Assembly (NCBI RefSeq): GCF_001577835.2 | Contig: NC_029542.1 | Coordinates: 2,244,429 to 2,308,428, forward strand | Origin: Coturnix japonica | Taxonomy: Eukaryota > Chordata > Aves > Galliformes > Phasianidae | Direction: 5' to 3' | Length of the DNA: 64,000 nucleotides | In this document: positions 1 through 11,268 of the stretch, one piece after another | Layout of the letters: each line of letters starts with the position of its first letter | Position numbering within the stretch: the first letter of the stretch is position 1 | Made by a program: the position numbers and the translations under genes | The notes under the pieces: model-generated | The model's database searches: none | The model's input: only the letters and a program-made list of their open reading frames with translations | What the model was told of the DNA's origin: nothing

Positions 1-203
1 TTATACAAATATTTCACTTACAGATAAGGCTGCTGCATTACAAGTAATCAAACAGTGGCACAAGAATGAAAATCAAAGGGATTCAGTAGGGCTGCTGTTT
101 ACGTTCAACATAAAAGCAAACTGATAGATAAGGAATGACACACAAACTTAGCCTGAATACAGAATAATCTGGTGTTTAGTTATTTGAAGCAGAAGCTTGA
201 AGA

Positions 204-230
204 TCTCTCTCTCTCTATATATATATATAT
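204..230. repeat. Simple repeat, (CT)n followed by (AT)n
   Basis: A run of CT dinucleotides passes directly into a run of AT dinucleotides. It lies in what should be a STRADA intron. No function is suggested; it is probably length-polymorphic. Confidence 0.85.
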
Positions 231-335
231 CTTTCCTATACTAAGTCACTGATCAACATTTCTGCATCCTAGTAGAATATAGCAGACCAGAAACCAATCA
301 GCTCCCATACAGACAATGCTGGGGAGCCATCAGAA

Positions 336-458
336 CAGTTTCAGACTCATTCTTACTCCATTTATCTTCTCAATAACAGTTTCAGACTCATTCTTACTCC
401 ATTCACCTTCTCAATAACAGTTTCAGACTCATTCTTACTCCATTTACCTTCTCAAATC
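336..458. repeat. Three tandem copies of a 41-bp unit
   Basis: Three head-to-tail copies begin at 336, 377 and 418. Each starts with cagtttcagactcattctta and differs from the others at only a few positions near its end. The array lies on the left of the STRADA coding exons, so it is intronic to that gene. The near identity of the copies points to a recent local duplication. I do not recognise the unit as a known repeat family. Confidence 0.9.
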
Positions 459-728
459 TCTCTTTCTTTTCTTTCACCCAACAAAACCAGACTGCAGTGC
501 CTGAAAACAGAACTGCCATCAGTGTGGAATTGATTTCCAAATGACTTGTTGGGTGCATCTGTGTTAACTCTGCATTGCTAGTCAGCCTGAATAACCAGAT
601 TTGGTGCTACAGATGGATGTATCCATCTCTTTTATTACTAGATAGATATCTTCTACAAAATTAACAGGCTACAATAAGGCTTCAATAAGGCATTTCTATC
701 AAGGTCACTTAACGAGAGCAAAACTTAC

Positions 729-1815
729 CTCCAAATAGTTCGAACTCCCTTAAGCCCTCAACAATGAACTTTTCGGACACCCACCGCTAAGAGAAAAGAA
801 ATCCCCCAATAAGGAGTTACTTCCTTTAAGGACAAACCACCCCCCTTTCCTCCCACACCCCTAAAAGCAGAATCATAACACAGCGTTATCGTGTCTATAA
901 CCCATCAGTTACAACCACCTCATAGACAAGGATATTATTTGTTTGCCATTAGGATGGCACACATGCAGCATGCACACTGCATCTCCTGAATGGCATGCAC
1001 TTACAGTAAGGTTCATTGTGCATTATTCAAACAGGAGCTTTCACACGTGCACAAAGAGCAAAAAGAACAAGCATGCAATGCTCCCTTATACAAAGATATA
1101 AACGTTTGGGTGCATAAATCAGTGCTTTGACATAGAGACAACACCTTGGAGGACGTGAAGCATTTGGGCTACGTGCTATTTAGGTGCAGAATTAAAACAG
1201 CATTGCAATAAGTGTTGTTCTCTTGCAGAATTCATGCTTGAATGTCAGAGCCAGCACTGTTTGTGCAGCGCTATTTGACTCCGTGATCCAAAGAGCAGCA
1301 GAACAGATAAAGCAGCTTCAGGCTCGCAGTGCTGTTAGCACGAAGCAAATCACCAACAGCCCCGTGTTACAACGTGGCAATAAAACAACGGATAAACCAG
1401 CCAGAGGCGTTGAATGCAAGCAAAAGGGCGGCCCTGGAAAGCACCGCTGGGTGGGTGACAGTGCCCGTCCATCACAGTGATCGCAGCCGCTGCTGTCAGT
1501 CGTTCCAAGTGCTTTTCTCCCGTGACACCGATCGCTTTGACGCTTTATAACGCAAAAATGAGCAGCGCCCCGTTTGGAACCCGTTGGGTTCGGGGAGACA
1601 CACATGTTACTATAGAGGCGGTACCGGGCCGGGCCCAGCTCCCCTCGTTCGCACCGTGACTTTAAGGCGGCTCTTATTGCGGCTCCCGTGACCCACAACA
1701 CGGTGCTTTCCATCCGGCCCCCAACAGGCCGCGGCCCGGTTTACCGGCTAGAGGGAGCTGGACGCCGTTTAACACTCACCCTAATCCGTTCGGGTTTACT
1801 TACAAGAAAAGACAT
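729..1815 (-). CDS. STRADA: STRADA (STE20-related pseudokinase adaptor alpha), first two coding exons only
   Basis: STRADA is a pseudokinase that, with MO25/CAB39, binds and activates the tumour-suppressor kinase LKB1/STK11 and holds it in the cytoplasm. Two minus-strand exons are visible: 1815-1780, encoding MSFLVSKPERIR, and 786-729, encoding RWVSEKFIVEGLREFELFG plus one base. They match the start of the human protein residue for residue except near the end. Donors are GTGAGT (1779-1774) and GTAAGT (728-723); the acceptor AG is at 788-787. The reading frame leaves the window in phase 1, and I could not find the next exon in 1-720, so the pseudokinase domain lies to the left. A second in-frame donor, GTAAGT at 1803-1798, would join MSFL directly to RWVSEKF. 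Order with CCDC47 and DDX42 is the same as in human. Confidence 0.93.
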
Positions 1816-2115
1816 GGACTCCGCGATAGCGCTACCTCACTCAATGAAGGGCAGGCAACCTAAAGGATGACAGCGGTCGGTTGGCCCGGTCCGGCCCGGT
1901 CCGGCCCGGTTCCCCCCTCAGCCCTCACCCTCACCCTCTCCTCAGGCTGCGGCCTACTCGCACCGGTAGAGACGCTGCGTGTGACGTCAGCACGCCTCCA
2001 CGTGACTCACGACGACGCGGCGCACACGTTTGACGTCATCTCGCAAGCCCGCGCTCACGCACGAGAAAGGCGGGAAGCAGAGGGCGCCGCCATGTTGGAT
2101 CTCCTCAGGGAGTGG
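1550..2115 (-). promoter_or_regulatory. STRADA: STRADA CpG-island promoter with two CREs, an E-box and a YY1-type site
   Basis: This is a CpG-dense block just upstream of and over the first STRADA coding exon. Perfect CRE palindromes TGACGTCA lie at 1982-1989 and 2031-2038. An E-box CACGTG at 1999-2004 runs into an AP-1-like TGACTCA at 2003-2009. A GCCGCCATGTTG motif at about 2087-2098 resembles a YY1 site. On the minus strand, a plausible acceptor (TTTAG, AG at 1861-1860) would start an exon at 1859 containing the ATG. A possible non-coding first exon would end at 1935 before GTGAGG. Those two splice sites are inferred without transcript support. Confidence 0.7.
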
Positions 2116-3894
2116 CTGAGGTCTCTCAGCCCGTAAGCAGCGCAGAACGGCGGCTGCCTTCGCTCCAAGAGGAAAAGCCTCCATCTATACCATCTCCAGC
2201 TGGTGATGAGAGATCCATCTCTGGCTGCAGGCCCTTACTCCATTCCCACCTCTCACCCGACAGGCTAATTCACATCACTGTCCTCAGGCCACTGCTGAGG
2301 TCATGTTAAGTTGTAATGCCTATAAAATGCTGAGGAAGTTGTAGTGACTGGGAAAAAAAAACTGCTCTTCAACACAAAATATGCCTTGAGCCCTCCCCAG
2401 GGCACCTGAGATACTTATATACCATTAGCTGAGAGGAACATGGAGTCCAAAGCAAAGACGACAGGTAGAGTGTTTCAATGATCCTTTACTCTTCATTAGG
2501 TAGTTCATTGAATGTTCGTATTACAAAATTAGCTGCCGTGGGACTGAGGGAAAGCTGTCCGCTTCAAGAGAGCACGAACCAATATTTCTTCTCAAAGAAA
2601 TTGTTGAAACACGATCATATTAAATCTTTAAAGCTAAATAGTGCTAAAATCTCACATAATCTACATCGGTTTTGGTTTTAAATTAACTTTTACCAACCAT
2701 TATAAAATTTCACATATTTGCATGGATCAGGTTACAGACTTTTGCATTTAAATCCACGTGAAGTACCCCACGCTGGAACAAGAGCTTGAAGCAAGTGCTG
2801 TTTCAACAGCAGCTCATTCTTATTGCCTAAGAACAAAGTTTGTACAAATCATTGTACAAGGAAATGCAAGACACTGTTTTCCCCACAGAACTGTAAAAAG
2901 TCTGTCACAGCAACAATATCGTCACACCTTCTGGACTAGAAGCATTTATAAAATGCACAGCTCTCTCAATGAAGTGCTTGCACAAGGGCATTCACTTCCC
3001 CCCACACACACTCATACTCTTATCAGACAAGACAAGATGTCCACTGGAACGTTTTTACTTTCTTGGGGAAATTGGCAATTGCAGATACTCCACTGAATCG
3101 AGCTTCTTGCTGAAGTGAATGAGGCAGCAGCTGCTAAGACCAGGAGAAATGTTCTTGAGGCAAGTTTTTACAGTTAAAATATTCCAGGGAGGCTACTTGA
3201 AGCTGCTTAACTCACCATGCGCTCCTAAAGAACCACCATGCTGACATTTTACACTGTATTAAGGTCGTAGCATTCAAAACCACAAGTAGGAAACGACACT
3301 CACACACTCCACTCCCGTTCCATCTAACCATCTATGTTACCTATCATGCCTACAGGTGAACCGGTACCTTATTTGTAAAGAAAAAGAAATATAACTCTTG
3401 TTCTACTGGGCTTAAATCCCTGAAGTATCCATATTGTGTATGGAAGGCTTTATGTTTTGTGCCTTTAAAAGCCTGATGCAAATAAACGCACAGTAAATGC
3501 TTGTTGTGCAGTTTTCCTCCCCTTAATTTATGAAATCCTCCCTTCTTTCCTAATAACTAAAACCAAAGTTTAAAACCAAAGCATTCACGTTACCAGCACA
3601 CATGGATGTGTTTACAATCTTACGTTTTTAAAGAATAAATGACAAAGAGCATTCAAGAATATTGCATTTTTTTTCCCCTCCCCCAAACAGACAAGTAGCA
3701 AAACTTTACACCACCTGGAATAAAAGCTCTGCACATAAACCTGCAACGTTGCTGTAATACTTAAGTAACACCAATGCAGGGAACGTTTCCCTTAATGGCT
3801 AGTAGTGTTCAAAGAACTGTAGGACTATGGAGTTAAGTAGCTCTTTGCACCCCATGGATTCAAACCCTGCAGGTGGCAGCTTCTCACAGTGCAG
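2116..3894 (-). other. STRADA-CCDC47 intergenic region and CCDC47 3' UTR
   Basis: No coding exon was found here on either strand. The right-hand part, directly after the CCDC47 stop at 3895, should be that gene's 3' untranslated region. I saw no canonical minus-strand AATAAA between about 2300 and 3894. A TATAAA variant on the minus strand lies near 2944-2949. The exact cleavage site cannot be placed from sequence. Confidence 0.5.
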
Positions 3895-6800
3895 TCACAT
3901 AGCTTTCACTTTGATTTGCTTCATCTTCATCTGCTTCTTCTCCAGTTTCTTCTGCTCACGCCGCAATGCAGCTTCCTGCAGGGAAGGATACAGAGATCCC
4001 AATGAGCACCAGTGATCTAATTCAAGAACAAGCTCGTCTCAGAAAAGCAGGACATAGAAGCAACCTTCAGCAGTGTGCTTGGGGTCACGTCTCTGAGCAG
4101 GTAAGCTGGTTCCCCATTGACAGCCTTCACATGTTTCAGAAAGTAGGACAGCATACACTGAAAGTGTATAATCCCTTCTGATTAAGTCAGGCACTGCTGC
4201 TGGTAATGCCTACAGGCAGCCCTGGAGATACTGCAGGGTTAAAGTGCCAGTAGTTTATAACAAAAATCCATCTCACCACCAGCCGACGCTGTTTTTCTGG
4301 ATCCTCCTCATTCATGATCCGCTCCTTCTCTGCTCGTTTCTTCTCCTCCCGACGGGACTGGGCAGCTTCCTGTCTCTGCACATGAGTCAGTTTAAGGAAG
4401 TTCTCCTCCACGCGGGCCCGGTTCTTATCAGCTTTCTGCTTACCCTTTTCACAGAGAAAAGCAAAGGCGGTTAATCGAGATTCCCTGTGAGCAGAGTGGA
4501 GTACCTGTGGTAGTTACATTGGAAAGACAAGACTCCTGGCTTTAAGATTAAGGATCCAATGTTAACACTTGGAGTTTATACGATTTTCAGAAGGCACAAA
4601 GCATATACCACTTACTTCTCTGTTCAGACGGAACTTCTTTGCTTTGTCAATCGAGTAGATAACCATGTTCATCAGAGGCAGCAAAGACTCCATATCCTTT
4701 GGGGAAGTGTTGCCTGAACCAGGCACTGAAATAGAGAGTTCCCTGTTAACTCAGAGAGATTGGCAGCATTTTTTCTATTGGCTGTAATTCTCTTTATTGT
4801 TCACGCCATTAATGAAGATGATGTTCTTGTCTGCTGCCTTCTATTTACTGGCTAATCAACCAGTGATCCTGTTTGCATGCAATGCAGGCATTTGTAACAT
4901 CATCTTCAACAGGTGAAGAAACTTGAGCATCTGACTAGCAGAGATGAAGCCCACTACCACTCTGACACACAAACACACGTAACACACACACAGTTCTCTT
5001 ACCATTAAATGTAAACAAAAGTGTCTTTTTAGTTTCGGGCAGTTTTGTAAGCTGACCCTCCCTGGAAGGAAAGAAAAAGTGGCTGAAATGAGCAAAGAAT
5101 AAACGTGGGCACACAAAATATCTCCCACTGTCGGGGGACTTCATTGAGAACCAAGAGACATTTGCAAACTACACACAAGATTAAAATAAACACATTTAAG
5201 TTTCAGTCTACTCAGATTCCTGACCTATTGTACTCAGTTCAGGATTCTAATGCAACAAAGGCAAACCTTGATTTCACAGAGCCTTCAAAGCTTAGCTATT
5301 TCAGTACAAGACACCATCTTGCCTTATAATTAAATCAAAGTACATTCCTTTTTTTAGAGGGCAGTTTCAGGTTTTGATATGGATCATTTATTTGTATGCC
5401 TGTGAGCAAACCACACCCTTGCAAAAGCCTCCGTGGTGATTAAGATGGTAGGATAAAGCACCCACTACTTGGTGATTCTGAGGCAGCAGTGAGAAGTACC
5501 CCAAGACAAGGCTCAGAGAAACAAAACGTATCGTATCTGTGTAACTTTGAAAAACACCTGAGAATTAACTGGAACAACAGTACTTATACAGGTGGTTTTT
5601 GTTTGCCTTTTGTCTTTTAAACAGCAGACTTTGCTCAAACTGAGCTCTCAGTGCATTCAGATAGTATCTGGATGAATGTGTGCTTTTTCAACCACTCTTC
5701 TTGCGGCGTTATTTACTCCTGAACTCGTCCACCTTCAGTGGGATTACTCAATTGTTTTCCATGCAGCTGTGTACACTGTAACAGCCAGGTTACGACTGGG
5801 AGCAGCCCAAGCTATAGAGTAACCAGCACACAAAAATATTTAAGGCAATACAACACCTTCAACTTCTAAATCAATGCAGTGTTTGGAAGTACTGGGACTG
5901 TATTTATTCAGCTGCTTCACCTTTGCACCTTTATGTGCATTCCAGCTAGCAGCACACTGCAGACATGTCTGTCAGCCTCTACTTTGCTCTGTGTTACAAC
6001 AGAAGGGGAAGATCTAGCTTTATACGTACTCTTGCATAAGTTTTGGACCGGAGAACTGGTCCGAGAATTGGACGGACTCGATCTTGTCAGCGTAGTGCGT
6101 GAGGAAATGTATCATCTGAAATAGAAACCAGCATTAGTTTTTGCTCTCACCAACACTTTCATCCTCCTACATGCTCAATATTGGTTTGCCAGTGTGTCCA
6201 CATACCGCTCAGAAAACATTTGTGCTCTGCTTGCCACAATGACACCACAATTTAAGCCATTGCCAGAATGTGCCTCAATGCCTGGAATCAACACAAGCAA
6301 CTCAGGAGTTACTATACATTTAATTCTCATTTGGGATTTGCCATTTCATTTGACGACAAGCTTGAACACCGAGGGCTCATGGACAGACTGACACCCTCCT
6401 TTCATCTGGCTGTTGAGCTAACTTGCAAGCTTTGAAAGTAAGTTTCAAGTCCTCAGTTCATAGACCAACAGTTGATATGTAAAAACAACTACAAGTGACA
6501 ACTACACCCTTCTTCCAGTCCTTATATTTCTTCAGGGTCTTGGTGTTTCTAGATCTCACTGGGGCCATTTAGTTCTATTGTGATTTTTAAAGGAGATTAA
6601 GGTCAGAATTTTTATACAGGCTGTAAGTGCTGGGAGCACCAAGGAGTATTTGTATACATCAGCCCAGATTACCTTTGCGTCCATCATTCCCTCTGTGACC
6701 TCCCCCATCTCTGACAAGATTGCCAGGGAATCTGGAAGCCCATACTTTGCACCAGACTTGGGTTTATCGCTGCAGAACTCACTCTAAGCAAACAGAGGAA

Positions 6801-9800
6801 CGGAGGGAAAAAAAACAATAATAAATACAAGCATGCAAATAGCTTATCACAGCAAACTGCTCAATCAGAACTGGAGCCCTAGAAGAACCCGAAAAGAAAC
6901 AAGAGAAAAAAAATGCATTAATTCAGTCACTCTGCCTGGCTGAGGACACTTCAAGTATCAGTGCATGTAGTCTAAGTCAGTATTTCCCTTCAATAGGAGT
7001 GCTTCAAGGAGAAATGAATTGCAACACTTCCATGCCAAAACACCTGAAGTGGATTAATGCATTTAGAGTATTTGGTTTGATAAAACAACTAAGCTGCTGG
7101 TATCCCACCAACCACACTTCAGTGCTGTTACTTGAGACATTAAGAAAGATTTGCAAATCACTGGTTGTTATTACTGAGTTCTTTGCAAGCTTCAGTGCTT
7201 GAATATTTGGGGAGCTTGATTTCAGTCTAGGTAAAAACATGACCCAAATTTTTCCATGTCAGATATCATTAATAAGTTTACTCTCCAATCCTTAACTAAG
7301 TCATTTGTGCAAATTATATGGGGTGAAATGAGACACATAATGACAGCATAACCCAACCTCCTGCTAAACAAACAGATTCAAAGAATAGGATGTAAAAACT
7401 CCTATCTTATTATTCCAGCGTGAGCACACATACCAGGTCCTGCATCTCTTTCTGAAGTCGCACCAGTGCTTTTCTCGTTCCAACAGCAAACACATAGGTG
7501 TCCATATCGTCATCATTCATTGTTACTTTTATTTGCTGCAGGGCAGAAAGTAATTAGCAATTTCTCAGTGTATTTTAGGGAAAGGTAGCTTTTAATTTTT
7601 GCTGAGCATTCAGTTCAGCATTCCAGTATAGTGCTCCATAGTAATGACAGAAGAGCTGTAAGCCTCCTTTGCAGAGCAGACATTCATTGCCTGTCTGCCC
7701 ATATCTAAATTCAGCATTCTTAATAGACATAAGCAAATACAATTATAGATACATAGAAAAGGTATTCACAGCACACAGAGCTACTGTTATAACAAAACAT
7801 CTCTCTTGGCACTTCTGTGGTTAGAAATTCCCCTCGTCTCCCAGAGCAAGGGACAAGGCAAACAGTGACTTTACAAATCAGAACATGAGTGCCAGTGTAT
7901 GCATTGGAACAGCTCCGTTCTGGTTGACTGAACCAACAAAGGAACCATTATTTCAGACTGTAAAACCACATTTTATCATGATGAGGTCTTGAAGCATGAC
8001 AGACTTTGCAGACTGCTCAATAAAACCCACAGAGACAAAACTCCGTCATCACCAGTTTGCATTTTACTGTCAGAGATATGGATAATTCTTGCAGATTGTT
8101 CCACGAGATACTGGACTGTAAGGTGCAGAATACAATGCAAAGACACCCAGCAGTGCACATATTATAAATACAACAAAAAGCAGCACTGCCACACCAAAGG
8201 AAGGCACCCATTCAGCACAGCTGATCTGAAGGGTTGAGTACGTACCACTTGGTCACAAGCCGGCCTCATCATGCGTGCAAGAACATTCAGTAGGTCTTGT
8301 CTCTTGAGAAACTAGAAACACAAGATTTTCAACTCAGAATATTGATAATGTACCTAGAATGAAGGTCTTCATTAGCAGATATGTGTGGAAATTAAGGAAA
8401 AACAGGGCAGTTTAATGTCAATGTTTTTTATGGAAGAATATAGCTTTGCTGAACACATTGGAAGCCACTCGTATTGCTCAAAAACAGGCCCACATTTTGC
8501 ACTTCATCAAGTTGCTCAGGGCCTCGTTCTCTCAAATTATGAGCTGAACTAATGAGCCATCCCATACCTGTCCATCCCAGGTGCAGGATACCGTCTTTGT
8601 TAGACCTCACTGAAACACCAGCTGGTCCATTCCTCTGCTTAAATCCCTCTGAATGGCAGCTGGACTCTTCCAACACATATTCTTTATACTTCTCGTTCTC
8701 TACACTCTAAGTATTATTCACTTTGATCCACTTTAGTGGGCAGAATACAGGACTGTCTGACCAGCTTTCCCTTCCCATGTGCATATTCAGAACTCTGCCT
8801 CTCAACCTGACATGGAGCACAGCTGGGCCCTCCTTGTTGCTCACACTGGAAACTGAAATCTGGCAACAAACTCACTCCTCCTCACCTTGAGCTGGATGAG
8901 CATCCCTTCACAGCACACCCTTCCGGAGCACCACAAGTTGTAGATGTGTTCATTTTCTTGATTTAGTTTCCCAGTGCTTGTAGCTTCTTTATTAGTGCCA
9001 TCATCCCCTAAAGAAAACAAGAATGAAAGATAAATGCCCCACACATTCACACACCAAGTGGTGACAACAGACTTAGAAATTGGTTCTCCTGGGTTAATTC
9101 AGTATTGCCATGATGTTTGTGAATAACATAAACCACCACACCATTATTTCAGCACTGGAAGAGTGGCATATTATTTATCTACATCCAGAGCTGTTACTAT
9201 TCTAATGAAATAAGTTGAGAATGCACTACACAACTTACCAACAAGAGCAAAATTGCTCTCTAGCAGCTCCCTGTGTGTACTGAACCACGCATGAGCCAAA
9301 CGGTTGTTTTTGTTCTTCCCAATGATGTAATTCATGATATAAGCAAGAAGACCCGTTACCATCAGGATCTCCATGTAATAACTCTCCCAGCTGTTCTGAA
9401 GGTGAGCAGGGACCTACAGAGAGTAAATAAGATTCTTAGTGTCTGTATAACAATTACTGGCATAGAGACACCAACAATTAAGCAATGATATAACAGAAAT
9501 AGAAACAAAATTCGTACTTACATTCACTATTGTTATGGGGTCTTTATTTTTACTAGGGGATGCATCTGGTTTCTCTTCATAGCCTTCAAACTCCTCATCA
9601 TCATAAGGTTCACTCTCAGTGTCACCTTCCTGACGGATAAGAAACACAAGCATTGTGAAGATCTAAAGGCTGGCAATCACAATCCAAAAACATACAGCAA
9701 GAAAGCATGGTTCAGAGATACCATCAGGGAATCCATGGAGATACCTGCACATCTGTGTCATCAAAGTCCTCCTGATTCTCATCCTGACCTTCAAGCTCTA

Positions 9801-10005
9801 CAGTGGCTTCTTCTTCATCATCTTCTGTAGTGATGATCCTCTGAGGGGACTCTGTGACTGTATCTTCATTAACATCTTCAAATTCAGCAAAGTCATTGTC
9901 ATCATATTCCATGATATCGTCTCCATCTTCAAACTCGTCATACTTGGCCAAAGAAAAACCCCACGGGATGAACAGGACAGCAATGAAAATGTAGAAATTC
10001 TTCAT
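3895..10005 (-). CDS. CCDC47: CCDC47 (calumin), ER membrane protein of the PAT complex; complete
   Basis: CCDC47 partners with Asterix/WDR83OS in the PAT complex, a chaperone of the multipass translocon that shields transmembrane segments in the ER membrane. Twelve coding exons join in frame: 10005-9745, 9629-9522, 9413-9239, 9007-8886, 8311-8246, 7535-7434, 6783-6673, 6115-6030, 5061-5003, 4725-4616, 4444-4277 and 3975-3895. The total is 482 residues (human 483). Visible parts are a signal peptide at about residues 1-20, a long Asp/Glu-rich luminal stretch (about 22-120), one transmembrane segment (about 136-155, rich in L, I, M and Y), a cytosolic DUF1682 region, and a Lys/Glu/Arg-rich coiled coil to the C terminus KQIKVKAM. 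The start ATG sits five bases into its exon (acceptor AG at 10012-10011). The donor at the end of exon 11 is a tandem GTGGTGAGA, so one Val is uncertain. Confidence 0.97.
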
Positions 10006-10934
10006 TTTCGCTGCAAAAAATCCACAAGATTGCATCAAATCCTTCTGCTACGAGTCACCAATTCTGTTACATGACATCTCCAGTAACTATTCATTTATGA
10101 TCATTTTGCATGGCCAGAATCAGGGCATCCCACCTCCATTTGCATTCAGACATAGAGGCATTTCCTTGGACACTCAATGATGGATGGATATATAGAAATA
10201 ACAATGAATGGACCCATGAGATCAAAGCTCCCCCCAGATCTACCAGGAACCTGCAGAGATTTGGGTTATTTTGGATGGTTCTGGTTTTCTACCCTCAGCT
10301 TCCTATGTCTTTTTGCTTAAGCAGCCCCAGGCTCTCACCACCTCCATCACTGAGGGTCTCAATGCAATGAGAACCGACTGCTGCCCTCCCCAGGCACCCA
10401 TCACAGCAGGGGGGGGTTGAAACCAAATGATCTTCGAGTTCCTTTTGACCCCAGACACTTGTACGATGCTCTATGGGCGATCAGCTGCAGCAGGGCTGGC
10501 ATTAAGACTCCTCCTGCAACCCGATCCGAGTGGGAACCTGCACGTTAACGAGACTGATCCCATAGGAGCTCCAAATAGAAACAATCTGTTTCTAAATCAG
10601 CCCGGCGCTGAGCACCACACGCTCAGTGCTATGAATGACAAGGGCAGCTAAAACCCATTACAGTGCCAAAGGAATCCAGCAAAAACCCAAACGGAGCACG
10701 CTCACAACAACGTAAATCAAGCCGTTAAACACAGCAAAGCGGAACCCAGCGATTCTATGGGACCCCAGCACGGCCTTCACACCGACGGATTCCGTTTCCT
10801 TCCCAATAAAGGCCCGGATCCCTCCAGCCCGGCCGTGACCCCCCGGTTCCACGGTTCCTCAGTGCCGCGCACACCGTGTAACGGGACGGGACCGAGCGCA
10901 GAGCGGCGGTGGGACCCGGCCGGGCCGCGTTACC

Positions 10935-11040
10935 TGAGTCACGCGGCGCCGCACACTCAGGCCCTGCCCGCCGCCACGGCCGCAAACAGCGTAACGCTGC
11001 GTACTTTGCGTAGCGGGACAGAGCATGCGCACTACGCACC
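10935..11040 (-). promoter_or_regulatory. CCDC47: CCDC47 non-coding first exon and start region (approximate)
   Basis: On the minus strand a strong donor, CAG followed by GTAACG, has its last exon base at 10934. The only coding-exon acceptor upstream of the ATG has its AG at 10012-10011. This implies a 5' untranslated exon ending at 10934 and an intron of about 0.9 kb. The exon's 5' boundary is not determined; I place it within the CpG island, somewhere below about 11040. Confidence 0.55.
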
Positions 11041-11148
11041 GCCCCGGCGCTGCCGGTCGCTCTCTCACTGCCCGCTCCTACAACCCTTCACCTGCGGCTT
11101 CACCCGCCGCTAGTGCGCATGCTCGGTACGGCGCTCTGACCTCAGCGC

Positions 11149-11195
11149 GGCACGCACGTACGTCAGAACGTAAGTACGTACGCACGCACGTACAT
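11149..11195. repeat. ACGT-rich low-complexity tract in the bidirectional promoter
   Basis: A short tract is built from overlapping ACGT, TACG and CACG words, with many alternating purine-pyrimidine steps and a high CpG count. It lies just 5' of the DDX42 first-exon donor and may fall in that gene's 5' untranslated region. Confidence 0.6.
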
Positions 11196-11199
11196 CGGT

Positions 11200-11268
11200 G
11201 CGGCGCTCCATTCCGTCTCCACCCCCCGCCCCGGTAACCGGGGAAGCGGCGGCTGCGCTGCCCACGCG
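11200..11268 (+). other. DDX42: DDX42 non-coding first exon (3' end mapped)
   Basis: The donor GCG followed by GTGAGT gives an exon ending at 11268. The first coding exon begins after a TTTAG acceptor at 12499, giving an intron of about 1.2 kb. The 5' boundary given is a guess. The intron (11269-12499) holds no exon or repeat that I can support. Confidence 0.6.

Noticed and set aside
1-720. A further STRADA exon on the minus strand, for example ending at the GTAAGT near position 20
   Set aside because: The preceding bases do not encode the expected EQPPGDTRRK-type sequence in any frame and no matching acceptor is present.
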